From: Dallia pectoralis
Taxonomy: Eukaryota; Chordata; Actinopteri; Esociformes; Umbridae
NCBI GenBank assembly: GCA_029465975.1
Contig: CM055757.1
Location: forward strand, 1,902,051-1,966,050
Reading direction: 5' to 3'
Length of the DNA: 64,000 bases
The notes under the pieces were generated by a model, which was not told the origin of the DNA, did no database searches, and saw only the letters and a program-made list of their open reading frames with translations. A program made the translations under genes and the position numbers. Shown piece after piece: positions 13,801 to 24,297 of the stretch; within the stretch, counting starts at the first letter, position 1, and every line of letters starts with the position of its first letter.

Positions 13801-15760
13801 TACTTGAATAGTCCCATTTAAATTAAAATAAAGAATTTAGCAACATGGAAACACATTAACATATTAGTCAATAATCAGATATTATTTAGAGCAACCTTCA
13901 GTAGTGAGTTGTCATCTCGACTTGAACCCAGAATTCTGGCATCGGATGCCCGTGCTCGATTAACAGCCTCACAGGACACAAAGGTTCAGACTTGTAGTAT
14001 GTGTAGTTCACAAGACATATATGTGTAATTCACAAGACATGTGGTATGTGTAATTCACAAGACATGTAGTATGTGTAATTCACAAGACATGTAGTATGTG
14101 TAAATCACAAGATATGTAGTATGTGTAAATCACAAGATATGTAGTATGTGTAATTCCCAAGACATGTAGTATGTGTAATTCACAAGACATGTAGTATGTG
14201 TAATTCACAAGACATGTAGTACGTGTAAATCACAAGATATGTAGTATGTGTAATTCACAAGACATGTAGTATGTGTAATTCACAAGACATGTAGTATGTG
14301 TAATTCACAAGACATGTAGTATGTGTAATTCACAAGACATGTAGTATGTGTAATTCACAAGACATGTAGTATGTGTAATTCACAAGACATGTAGTATGTG
14401 TAAATCACAAGATATGTAGTATGTGTAAATCACAAGATATGTAGTATGTGTAATTCCCAAGACATGTAGTATGTGTAATTCACAAGACATGTAGTATGTG
14501 TAATTCACAAGACATGTAGTACGTGTAAATCACAAGATATGTAGTATGTGTAATTCACAAGACATGTAGTATGTGTAATTCACAAGACATGTAGTATGTG
14601 TAATTCACAAGACATGTAGTATGTGTAATTCACAAGACATGTAGTATGTGTAATTCACAAGACATGTAGTATGTGTAATTCACAGGGCATGTAGTATGTG
14701 TAATTCACAAGACATATGTGTAATTCACAAGTCATGTAGTATGTGTAATTCACAAGACATGTAGCATGTGTAACTCACAAGATATGTAGTATGTGTAATT
14801 CACAAGACATGTAGTTTATGTGTAATTCACAAGATATGTAGTATGTGTAATTCACAAGACATGTAGTATGTGTAATTCACAAGACATGGAGTATGTGTAA
14901 TTCACAAGATATGTAGTATGTGTAATTCAAAAGTCATGTAGGAAGTAGTTACAACATGACTATGACATCATTAACAACATGGTTAAGCTGATACATGTCT
15001 CTAGTGAAAAACACATATGCTTACTACATAATACTTAATTAAACATGAACCTCATGCTAAACTGTCGACCAGGTGAGCAACAAAACCAGATGATTGTCAA
15101 ACAATTTATTGAAGAAATCTTTTTTTATTTTAATATTTCACCAAAAAACTGTATCTTTTGGGTTTTAGCTGTGGTGAATTTCCAATATTCAAATCATATT
15201 TTATATTTGAGCTGGGTCTAAATCGGCTGTAGTTGCTTCCTGCTTCAATTGTAAACCTGGTTGGGCTGTTTCTGTGCTGTTTCATTGCAGTTCGTCATTT
15301 CACCAGTCAGGGGTGCTGCTCTCACACAAATCAGTTTAATCAACCTACACAGCTGTGAATGTGTAATACATTTGAAGTTTTCCTTTAGTTAATTTCTCAC
15401 TTCCCTGTCTCTCTGTCTGTCTGTCTCTCTAATTAATTTCCTTCTCCATTGTATTTGTGTTTCTGTCTCGTGCTTGTTCTCTGTTTGTCTCTGTTTTCCT
15501 CTGTAGGTTCGTAACGAGTTTTATAAGGACAGTCAGGGTGTGGTGCTGGTATATGACGTGGGGCTGAGGGAGAGCTTTGATGCGTTGGACAGCTGGTTGG
15601 GGGAGATGAAACAGGAGATGGGCTCTCAGGCTAACATGGAAAGCATTGTGTTCGTGGTCTGTGCCAACAAGGTGTGTGTGTGTGATACTTTGTAAACCTT
15701 ATTCCTCTGAACTTAACTATGTGTGTGTGATAGTCTGTGTACCTGATTCACTGAACATAA

Positions 15761-15807
<47 letters not shown>

Positions 15808-18800
15808 CACGGCCCAGGTGGACCTAACCAAACGTCGCGTTGTGGACGAGGGAGAGGGGAGGCTGTGGGCGGAGTCTAGAGGCTTTCACTATTTTGAGAC
15901 GTCGGCGCAGAGTGGAGAGGGTATCAGTGAGATGTTCCAGGTACACACACCCACACACACACACACACGCACACACACAGACACGCACGCACACACACAC
16001 ACACGCACATGCACACACACACACACACACATGCACACTGAGCTAGGAACGTTAGGAATGAGAGAGTATGATTGTTTATTGACGTATTGCACTAATATGT
16101 GTGCGTGTGTGTTCTCCAGGCATTTTTCTCCTCCATAACAGACATGTGTGAGAATGGTGGGAAGCGTCCGGTGACAGAGGTCAGTGTGGGCTTCACCAAG
16201 GAGCAGGCCGACACCATCAGACGCATACGGAACAGCAAAGACTCCTGGGATATGCTTGGGGTCAAGCCCGGAGCCACACGGTAAGGCAAGGGTTCAAGGG
16301 TCAGACATGGGGTCAACAGCCAGAAGTAACCCCTAGTCATCACACAATAAGGCAATACAGGGTCAGGTTATACAGGATGAGGTATATACAGTTGAGCAGC
16401 ATAGATACAGTGATGACAAATATATATATATATAAAAATACAATGAGTATCTACACTTACCTGAAGGATTATTAGGAACACCTGTTCAATTTCTCATTAA
16501 TGCAATTATCTAAGCAACCAATCACATGGCAGTTGCTTCAATGAATTTAGGAGTGTGGTCCTGATCAAGACAATCTCCTGAACTCCAAACTGAATGTCAG
16601 AATGGGAAAGAAAGGTGATTTAAGCAATTTTGAGCGTGGCATGGTTGTTGGTGCCAGACGGGCCGGTCTGAGTATTTCACAATCTGCTCAGTTACTGGGA
16701 TTTTCACGCACAAATATTTCTAGGGTTTACAAAGAATGGTGTGAAAAGGGAAAAACATCCAGTATGCGTCAGTCCTGTGTGCGAAAATGCCTTGTTGATG
16801 CTAGAGATCAGAGGAGAATGGGCCGACTGATTCAAGCTGATAGAAGAGCAACTTTGACTGGAATAACCAGTCGTTACAACCGAGGTATGCAGGAAAGCAT
16901 TTGTGAAGCCACACCACGCAAAACCTTCAGGCGGATGGGCTGCAACAGCAGAATACCCCACTGGGTACCACTCATCTCCACTACAAATAGGAAAGAGAGG
17001 CTACAATTTGCACGAGATCACCAAAATTGGACAGTTGAAGACTGGAAACATGTTGCCTGGTCTGATGAGTCTCGATTTCTGTTGAGACATTCAGATGTCA
17101 GAGTCAGAATTTGGCGTAAACAGAATGAGAACATGGATCCATCATGCCTTGTTATCACTGTGCAGGCTGGTGGTGGTGGTGGTGGTGTAATGGTGTGGGG
17201 GATGTTTTCTTAGCAGATTTTAGGCCCCTTAGTGCCAATTGAGCATCGTTTAAATGCCACGGTCTACCTGAGCATTGTTTCTGACCATGTACCTCCCTTT
17301 ATGGCCACCATGTACCCATCCTCTGATGGCTACTTCCAGCAGGATAATGCACCATGTCACAAAGCTCGAATCATTTCAAATTGGTTTCTTTTTTTGTAAT
17401 TTGTATTTTATTGGGTTTTCAAACACCACTACTACACTGTAACCAACATCATAGATAACATTACAGTTGACATCTTAACATGTATCCTGTAGTGATATTA
17501 CATTTTGTATGATAAAAATAAAAATAACTAAGCCCAAGGAGATAATAGAAATCAGATAAATAAATTACAAGAAAAAAAATAATAATAATAAAAACAAAAA
17601 AATAAGCACACATGGATCAAATGAGCAGTTTTACAATAATCACCACGCTTTCATCTAGCAGCAATATATTGCACGTATTTTCCCCATTTCGCCACATATT
17701 TTTCCGCCATACCATTGATGTTGTAAGAGATATTTTCGTATGATGCCACTTTTGCCAACTCCGTGTTCCACTCTTGGAAAGAGGGCTCACCTGGCCAACC
17801 ATTATACTGGTCTGAATAAAGTCCCCTGCTCCGCAGTTCGGTGTCTTTTGCGGATCGTTTAAAACATACAGCCTCGGCAGAAATCCAAGCTAGTCCGGGT
17901 AATGTTTTCAATACGATCATTAATCTTTAGCCAGTAACTCTGAATCATGGGACATTCCCAGAGCAGATAAATAAGAGTGCCCTCCGAACTACAGCACTTC
18001 CAGCATTCTGCATTCTCCCTCAACTTCAGCCTAAATAGCCGAGTCGGAGTCCAATAAAAGCGATTAAGAATCTAAAACTGGATTAATCTAATTTTAATGT
18101 CTCTTGAAACCCTCTTTGTGTTTTCACAAATACGATCACACTCTTTATGTGTGAAGTCAATGTTTAAATCTGCCGACCAAGTTAACATTGTTGCATAAGA
18201 TACGGTAACTGTCTGTCGGAGTAACATTGCATAAAAAATAGCAGCCTCATGTCCCACACCCACTATTTTCATAGTCTGAGAGAGAAGGTTTGACTGCTAA
18301 GGTTCTATTCCCTTCCCTATGACAGTAAATAACAGGTGACGCATTTGTAAATACTTCCAGAAATTATTTCTGGGCAGATTGTATTCACCAGCCAACCTTT
18401 CAAATGACTTTATATTATCCCTCTCATATAGGTTTGCTAGTGTAATAATTCCTTTTTCCGCCCATTATTTCCATAGAAGGGAGTGTTTGTCAATACGCAA
18501 CTTTGGGTTATTCCAAATACAAGATTCAGAATTAAAATAGACATTGACATTAAAAGCTTTAGAAAACCTTTTCCACACATTACAGAGGTTGGATATGATC
18601 GGGTGAGTTTTTAATATGGATGGTATATTGCTAGACAGAGCATCTATAGGGGTGAGTGGGAGGAACAGTCTCTGTTCAATCTGGAACCAGGGAGGAGCTC
18701 TCTCAGGTGGCAGTGTCCACTGAGCTATATGTCTCAGGCAGAAGGCATAATGATACAGGGCAAGTTTGGGGAGGCCCATGCCACCCTTATCGACTGGAAC

Positions 18801-21800
18801 CTGAAACCTTTCCAGTTTTATCCTTGCACGTTTACCATTCCATAAGAACATTTTGCAAATTTGGATTGGATTTGCAAATACTTCTGGGGTATTGCAATAG
18901 GAAGACATTGAAGCAAATAGTTTAACCTCGGGATGCAATTCATCTTCAGGACATTGATCTTTCCCCATAGTGATAAGAACAGTGGTGACCATCTATCTGT
19001 ATCTGATTAAAAGTTATTAAGAAGTGGGTCCAAATTCCTCTCTATTATTTTATCAATTTGGTGAGGGAAGAGAATGCCAAGATATTTTATGCCTTCAGTA
19101 GGCGACTGAAACAGCCCCGCCTGGAATAAAGTTTTTGGGCAGTATGAAGTCAGTGGAAGGGCCTCTGACTTAGATCAGTTGACTTTATACCCTGAAATCC
19201 TGGAGAACGAATCAATAACGTCCAGTAATGCCGGGACGGATCTGGCCGGGTCCGAGGCAAGCCACAAAATGTCGTCCGCGTAAAGCAGAAGCTTATGTGC
19301 AGACACATTAATTATAACACCCTGAATATTCTGAGTCATGCAAATAGCTGCCGCAAGAGGCTCAAGAGCCAGACAGAAAAGCCCCGGCGACGGTGCAGAG
19401 CCCTGCTGGATGCCTCTATGAAGTGTGAAATAAGAGGAAATCAGACCATTTCAAGATACAAGATTCAAAGTTTTATTGTCATACATACAGAGTGACTTGC
19501 ATCAGACTGTACAATGAAATTCTTAAGACATGGCAAGCAACAACTACGTAGTTAGAAGAATAATAAAAATAAGGATAAAAAAAACAATTTACAACAATAT
19601 ACAGACTATACATAACTATAAAATGTGCATAATGAGTCAGAATATGTACAGTGTGCAGACCATAAATACTTAAATACTGTGATGAAAGTGATCGAGTGCC
19701 AGTAGTAATGTATGTTCAGAATATGCTAGTTACACTATATACATAACGGAGTGTGTATATGGCCGGTATGCAGACCTTAAATACTTAAACACTGCAATAG
19801 AAGTGATATGGTGCAGAGGTGGAAAAAGGGTAAAACAGTGTCACTGGTTGAGGAGCCTAATAGTCTGAGGGTAGAAACTGTCCTCTAGTCTGTAAGTGCG
19901 TGAACCGATGCTACGGTAACGTCGACCAGATGGGAGTAGGGTGAACAAGTGATGGCCTTGGTGGTTAATGTATTTTGTTCTCACGGCGGGTCTGTGTAAA
20001 GAGTATCTATCCATCTGAGAAAGGTTTGACCAAATCCAAAAGCCCTAAGCGTATGAAACATATACCGCCACTCCAACCTATCAAATGCTTTCTCGGCGTC
20101 GAGTGAGATAGCTGCTGTTGGATCGTTGGAGTCCCGCACTGACCACATAATATTTATAAGGCGTCTCACATGTCAGTCTCAGCCTGGAGAGCCAGTCATT
20201 TGAGATGATCTGACCATGTCCAGACAGCAAAAAAAGAAAAGGGGGGAGGACTGCAACTCGGACAGCCAGTTCTTGTGGTTTCCAAAACATATCCAGAGCG
20301 CGCCCGGATCGCATGATGCACCCACACAGTGCCGGAAATGCCTACCCTAGCGCTTCTCGATGTACCCCATAGCTTTATCCGGGTCATCAAACACCCGTGG
20401 CCCACTAATGAAAATCTTCAGAGTTGCAGGATAGAGCATGCCAAATTTAATCTTGCGCTCATGGAGCGCTTTCTTGCAACGTAAGAATGCCTCACGCTTC
20501 CTTTGCGTCTCCCTCGAGTAGTCCGGGAAAATCATGACTTGTTTGCCGTTCCACATCAGGCGTTTATTTTCCCGTGCTGCTTCCAGGATGGCTTGACAGT
20601 CTTTGTATCGTAGCAAGCGCGCCACAATCGTTCGACCATGATTCTTGTCCCCCGCTTCCCGCCGAATCCCGATCCTGTGAGCGCGGTCCATCTCGATTCC
20701 CCCTGGGGTTGGATCAATGCCAAGGGTCGCCGAAATAAACTCGTTTTCAGCCCCCTCCAGTATCCCAACGAATCAGAGGTTGTTACGCCGGGATCTGTCT
20801 TCAGCTGCTGCCAACCTGTCCGATACTAATTGTATGTCCTCTTTAGTGGCTGCCGTCGGTCTTGCCTTTATGTTAGCTTGCTCATCCTCTAGCTGACTCA
20901 CTCGATCTTCCACCTCCGCAATGCGAGAAATGAGTGAGGATAGCTTTGTATCCACGGAGCTCAGAGATCGCCGAATTTCTTTCAGATCCGCAGTTTCTTC
21001 TAATACCTTGCTTAGCATCCCGTGAATCTGAGCCATATCAGGCTGGTCGGGCCCAGTGGCATTAGCTATGGGATCTTTGCTAATTGCTACTCCCTTCGAG
21101 CACATGTTGAGCTGAGTCTGTGCGGCTGAGCAAAGTTTTCTTTGTTCAGTGTTACCGCCAGAGGATAAGCTTTTGCCTTCCTCTGACATTTTAAGTTCCA
21201 CGTAAGATGTAGTGGAAAAATATCTATATCTGAACGTATTTTAGGATCTATAAAGGATATTAACTCAGAAGACAGCAGGAGCAGACGTTTCAAGCCGCCA
21301 TTACTTATCCCTGCGTCACGTGACTCCCCAAATAGTTTTCTTGAACATGACAATGAGTTCACTGTACTGAAATGGCCCCCACAGTCACCAGATCTCAACC
21401 CAATTGAGCATCTTTGGGATGTGGTGGAACAGGAGATCGTGCCCTGGATGTGCATCCCACAAATCTCCATCAACTGCAAGATGCTATCCTATCAATATGG
21501 GTCAACATTTCTAAAGAATACTTTCAGCACCTTGTTGAATCAATGCCACGTGGAAATAAGGCAGTTCTGAAGGCGAAACGGGGTCAAAAACAGTATTAGT
21601 ATGGTGTTCCGAATAATCCTTTAGGTGAGTGTATATACAGGATGTACAAAGATTAGAGTGGGACTTGAAGGTAGGTCATTTGAGTGCATGGGAGTATAAG
21701 ATATGAGGTTCTGGGAAAGATCAACTGAGCATATCTAAGCAAAATGAGTGATTCAACAATGTGAACAGGTATGACAGCAGTACAGGTGCTATGAGGACAT

Positions 21801-23907
21801 GGCGAAGTGAGAAGTGGTTGAAGACGGTTAACAGATACAGAGATCAGAAAGGTGTTCAGACAGGAGTGAGATGCTGGTGAGATAAGGGTTTAGAGTTTTA
21901 GGGATTTTGGTAATTAGTTCCAATCATTGGCGGTTGCAAACTGGAAGGATTGACGGCCGGATGTGTGCAGGCTTTCTGGGTGACTAAAGCAATATACCTA
22001 CTAGAGCGTAGACTGCGGTGGGTAGAGCAATGGTAACTAGAGGAGCATAGATACAGAGGGACTTTGCCAAGCAGAGACTTATACCAAAATAAGTCGGTAC
22101 CAATTAGTTAAACACAGAGTAGTTAATGACGGCCAGCCGACTAATGCGCAAAGCTTGCAGTGGTGCGTGTTGTATGGGGCATTGGTAACAAAACGTATGA
22201 CACTATAGTAGATCACATCCAGTTTTTTTCAAGAGAGAGTTTGAGGCAGTTCTATAAATGAAATTGCCAAAGTCAAACGTTGGTATTATAGTCATTTTCA
22301 CCAAGGCAAGTTTGGCAGCATGAGTGAAGGAGGCCCTGTTGCGGAGGAGGAAGCCCATTCTGGACTTAATTTTAGACATGAGTTTGTTAATGTCCGGCTG
22401 GAAAGAGATAGAGCTGTCTAGCAAGACACCTAGATATTTGTATGTATCAACATATTCTAGCTCAGACCCATCCAGCATGGTGATGCTAGGCAGACGGGCA
22501 GGTGGGGGCAGTGATTGGTTGAAAAGCATGTAATTATTTTTACTAGAGTTTAGTTTTACCTGTAGGTTACGGACGGAATGCTGAATGGCATTGAAACTCT
22601 CCTGGAGATTTGAGAGCACAGTATCTAACGAAGGGCCAGACGTGTACAGGATGGTATCATCCACATAGAGATGGATTTGAGAGTCTCCAAAAGTGAGAGC
22701 CACATCGTTGATGTAGAGGGAGAATAGAGTCGGCCTGAGAATCGAGCCCTGTGGCACCCCCATAGAGACAGACATGGGTCCTGACAACAGGCCCTCTGAT
22801 TTAACACGCTGGACCCTGACGCAGAGATAGTTGGAGAACCAGGCTAGGCAGTCGCGAGAAAAACCCAGGCTATTGAATCGGCTGATGAGAACACGATGGT
22901 TAACAGAATCAAATGCCTTGGGCAAGTCTATGTAGACTGCATCAATGGCGGTTATAATGTCGTTCAGGACCTTTAGGGTAACCGTGGTGACCAGCACTAA
23001 AACCAGACTGCATAGCGGAAAGGATACGATGGGATTCTAGGTGATTGACGATCTGTTTGTTGACCAGTTTTTCAAAAACTCTGGAAAGAGTAGCAGTTGG
23101 GGTCTCCCCCTTTGAACAGGGGTTATTTCAGAGTTATTGACAGACTTCCTAAGCCAGGATTCGACACGGCTAAGACGTCAGGGTTGGCCGAGCGTGCTGG
23201 AGCAGTAAGTGAGTCTAGTTTATATGCTTTTATTTTTACTTACATTGTAGGTGGGTGCACCCAAGTGAGATAAATTAATAAGGGAAATCTTTTTATTTTT
23301 TTATTCTATGTGTGTTGAACCCAACTGCCAGACTGTGTCAAGTGTAAACTGATATGGTGATCTATGTACACATTTTGTAAGCTTTTATAAAGACGTCGGT
23401 TAAAAATTCTTAGCACCGTTGTTTGGAGTATCTCTGTGCTCTTGAGAGTCGAACCTTATTCTTTCTGATTGATAAAATGAATTGTGATATAGGCAACACT
23501 TATCGTTTGTACTATCTGTTTACCACCTGCACAGATGTTCTCAGCTTGTGTTGCCCTCTGCACATTGTTCAACTGAATACCTGCACATTTGCTTATCCAT
23601 GTCAATTGCACATCCTCAAACTGTACTACTTCCCTTCTCTAATAATACAGTTAGTATCTCTATTTCCTCTCTGTTTCCTAGGCGCTGTTTCCAAGGCACT
23701 GGTTCCTCAGCCCTGGTTTCTCTGCCCTGGTTCCTAACTCTGGTTCCTAACTCTGGTTCTTGTTGATATTCTAGGGAGGAGGTAAACAAAGCATACAGGA
23801 AGCTGGCCGTGCTGCTCCACCCAGATAAGTGTGTTGCCCCTGGCAGTGAGGATGCATTTAAGGCTGTGGTCAACGCCCGGACCTCCCTGCTCAAGAACAT
23901 CAAGTAG
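10746..23907 (+). CDS. dnajc27: dnajc27: Rab-like GTPase with C-terminal J domain (complete, 7 exons)
   Basis: The exons are 10746-10832, 11863-11945, 13687-13756, 15507-15671, 15818-15940, 16120-16280 and 23775-23907. They sum to 822 bases, 273 codons plus TAG, the same length as human DNAJC27 (RBJ). The GTPase part carries GNAEVGKS (P-loop, residues 23-30), DMAGH (71-75; His where Ras has the catalytic Gln, as in the family), CANKVD (132-137) and ETSAQ (162-166). The J domain follows a KDSWDMLGVKPGA segment and has HPD at 245-247, the J-protein motif that stimulates Hsp70. The family is known to bind GTP and to act on MEK/ERK signalling in the nucleus. All introns are GT..AG with consistent phase. 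The start fits the family: a short basic N-terminus, then the P-loop. Introns 1, 2 and 3 hold minisatellites and intron 6 (7.5 kb) holds nested transposons. Confidence 0.97.
10822..11360 (+). repeat. Minisatellite carrying copies of the exon 1 donor (intron 1)
   Basis: Nine further units of about 50-67 bp follow exon 1. Each has a GGTGGGCAAGGTACGCAAC-like block (exon end plus donor) followed by ATTATTATAACATTAATATTATA-type AT-rich filler. Copies begin near 10887, 10939, 10998, 11065, 11116, 11170, 11226, 11290 and 11343; the last is truncated. One copy has GGTAAG, a stronger donor than the true GTACGA. Confidence 0.93.
11863..11945 (+). CDS. dnajc27: dnajc27 exon 2
   Basis: Encodes SCIIKRYCEKRFVPKYLATI and then GIDYGVT, i.e. 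the end of the P-loop and switch I. Acceptor TTGCAG, donor GTAAGT; leaves two bases of a Lys codon. Confidence 0.96.
12420..13672. repeat. 25-bp minisatellite in dnajc27 intron 2
   Basis: About 45 units with core GTGTGGCAGTCTGTGTCATT plus GATTT. The common variant GTGTGACATTATGTGTCATT alternates with it from 12840 to 13400, giving a roughly 50-bp higher-order unit. The array stops about 15 bases before the exon 3 acceptor. Confidence 0.95.
13687..13756 (+). CDS. dnajc27: dnajc27 exon 3
   Basis: Encodes VQVRDREIKVNIFDMAGHPF and FYE, including the DxxG box (switch II). Acceptor TCTTCAG, donor GTCAGT. Confidence 0.96.
13757..13984. other. dnajc27 intron 3, unique part
   Basis: AT-rich intron with no recognised element before the minisatellite. 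Confidence 0.5.
13985..14945. repeat. 25-bp minisatellite with 300-bp higher-order repeat (intron 3)
   Basis: About 37 units with core GACATGTAGTATGTGTAATT plus CACAA. The block 14101-14280 is reproduced at 14401-14580 with the same rare variants in the same order (AAATCACAAGATAT, AATTCCCAAG, GTACGTG). The array therefore grew partly by 300-bp (12-unit) duplications. Confidence 0.95.
14946..15506. other. dnajc27 intron 3, right part; nothing recognised
   Basis: Unique sequence ending in a normal T/C-rich tract and acceptor CTGTAG. Confidence 0.5.
15507..15671 (+). CDS. dnajc27: dnajc27 exon 4
   Basis: 55 codons from VRNEFYKDSQGVVLVYDVGL to VFVVCANK, ending inside the NKxD box. Donor GTGTGT opens a TG-rich intron. 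Confidence 0.96.
15818..15940 (+). CDS. dnajc27: dnajc27 exon 5
   Basis: Begins VDLTKRR (completes NKVD) and contains YFETSAQSGEGISEMFQ, the G5 box. Acceptor GCCCAG; donor GTACAC runs into a CA-rich intron. Confidence 0.96.
16120..16280 (+). CDS. dnajc27: dnajc27 exon 6
   Basis: Encodes AFFSSITDMCENGGKRP, then FTKEQADTIRRIRNSKDSWD and MLGVKPGAT. It is the end of the GTPase fold and the start of the J domain. Acceptor CTCCAG, donor GTAAGG. Confidence 0.96.
16602..17390 (+). pseudogene. Tc1-like transposase, N-terminal and central part
   Basis: The frame is open from 16602 to 17210, then TAG, then it continues in the same frame through PFMATMYPSSDGYFQQDNAP to ISNWF, where the LINE interrupts it. 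The remaining C-terminal part is at about 21340-21597. Confidence 0.9.
17391..21333 (-). mobile_element. L1-like LINE, internally deleted, inserted in the Tc1 element
   Basis: On the minus strand, ORF1 (MSEEGKSLSSGG..., coiled coil with SLISRIAEVEDRVSQLEDEQ, then MDRAHRIGIRREAGDKNHGR) runs 21201 to 20347 with a frameshift near 20770. The endonuclease is missing: after about 20190 the sequence goes straight to reverse transcriptase (ISLDAEKAFDRLEWRYMF, about 20118-20065). After the L2 insertion come LHRGIQQGSAPSPGLF and LLYADDILWL. The ORF2 tail includes CWKCCSSEGTLIYLLWECP near 18005-17945. It ends in a T-rich (minus A) tract at 17391. Multiple stops show it is inactive. Confidence 0.92.
19455..19985 (-). 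mobile_element. L2-like LINE 3' fragment nested inside the L1-like element
   Basis: The minus strand reads RRYRSIGSRTYRLEDSFYPQ and TIRLLNQ, the usual C-terminus of fish L2/Rex1-type ORFs. Its 3' end has the ATAAAACTTTGAATCTTG-type tail expected for this group. It splits the reverse transcriptase of the host LINE. Exact borders are approximate. Confidence 0.8.
21640..23130 (-). mobile_element. Second LINE (Jockey/I/L2-like), reverse transcriptase part
   Basis: A minus-strand open frame of 264 codons (22997-22203) shows AVYIDLPKAFDSVNHRVL, SMGVPQGSILRPTLFSLYIN and HLYVDDTILYTSGPS. These are the reverse transcriptase boxes, with the catalytic box YVDD instead of the usual YADD. VDTYKYLGVLLDSSISF follows. 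Frameshifted remains of the C-terminus (APYNTHHCKLCALVGWPSL) extend to about 21660, and 5' remains reach about 23130. It lacks an endonuclease domain and is 5'-truncated. Confidence 0.88.
23131..23774. other. dnajc27 intron 6, 3' part
   Basis: Unique sequence with a short tandem of GGTTCCTAACTCT near 23728-23758 close to the acceptor TATTCTAG. No gene seen. Confidence 0.5.
23775..23907 (+). CDS. dnajc27: dnajc27 exon 7 (J domain end, stop)
   Basis: Encodes EEVNKAYRKLAVLLHPDKCV and the C-terminal AFKAVVNARTSLLKNIK, followed by TAG at 23905-23907. HPD is intact. The C-terminus matches the human protein almost residue for residue. Confidence 0.97.
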
Positions 23908-24295
23908 AGCTCCACCCACTAGGACCTCCTGATACTTGCTGTACCCTGCACATGGCACACTGACCCTTACCCCTGACCCTTCACCACAATGCCTCCTCTA
24001 ATGCCCCGCCCACCCACCATAAGACTGTCATTATGACCTTTGCCCTCTCCCACCCCACGCACCACTCTGTGTTTCCTTCCACCCGATGCCATGACATTTT
24101 ACTAGAACAGTTACGATGTGCCACAGTAACTCTCTGTAGTAGGAAGACGACAGCTGGACATTACAAACATACAAATGATAAGATGTAATAAGAGGTGGGT
24201 CTTAATCTGGACCTAATCTGTCCTAATCTAATGCCTGGACTCTGTATGGAATAACAGGACCTTCTGACTCACTCATAGTCGCTATTCATCTCACA
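23908..24295 (+). other. dnajc27 3' UTR, proximal part
   Basis: Pyrimidine-rich, then AT-richer sequence directly after the stop codon. No AATAAA is present here, so the transcript probably continues into or past the next repeat. Confidence 0.5.
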
Positions 24296-24297
24296 AC

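Larger units (their letters stand above)
16452..21633 (+). mobile_element. Tc1/mariner transposon with nested LINE insertion (dnajc27 intron 6)
   Basis: Inverted ends match: the left end begins TACACTTACCTGAAGGATTA and the right end, read backwards, TACACTCACCTAAAGGATTA, each at a TA. The transposase starts at 16602 (MGKKGDLSNFERGMVVGARR, helix-turn-helix). It shows WSDESRF (first D), QQDNAPCHKARII (second D), and after the insertion WPPQSPDLNPIEHLWD (third acidic residue). It is dead: a TAG at 17211-17213 breaks the frame and a 3.9-kb LINE sits at about 17391-21333, inside codons for ISNWFLEHD. Without the insert the element would be about 1.2 kb. Confidence 0.93.
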
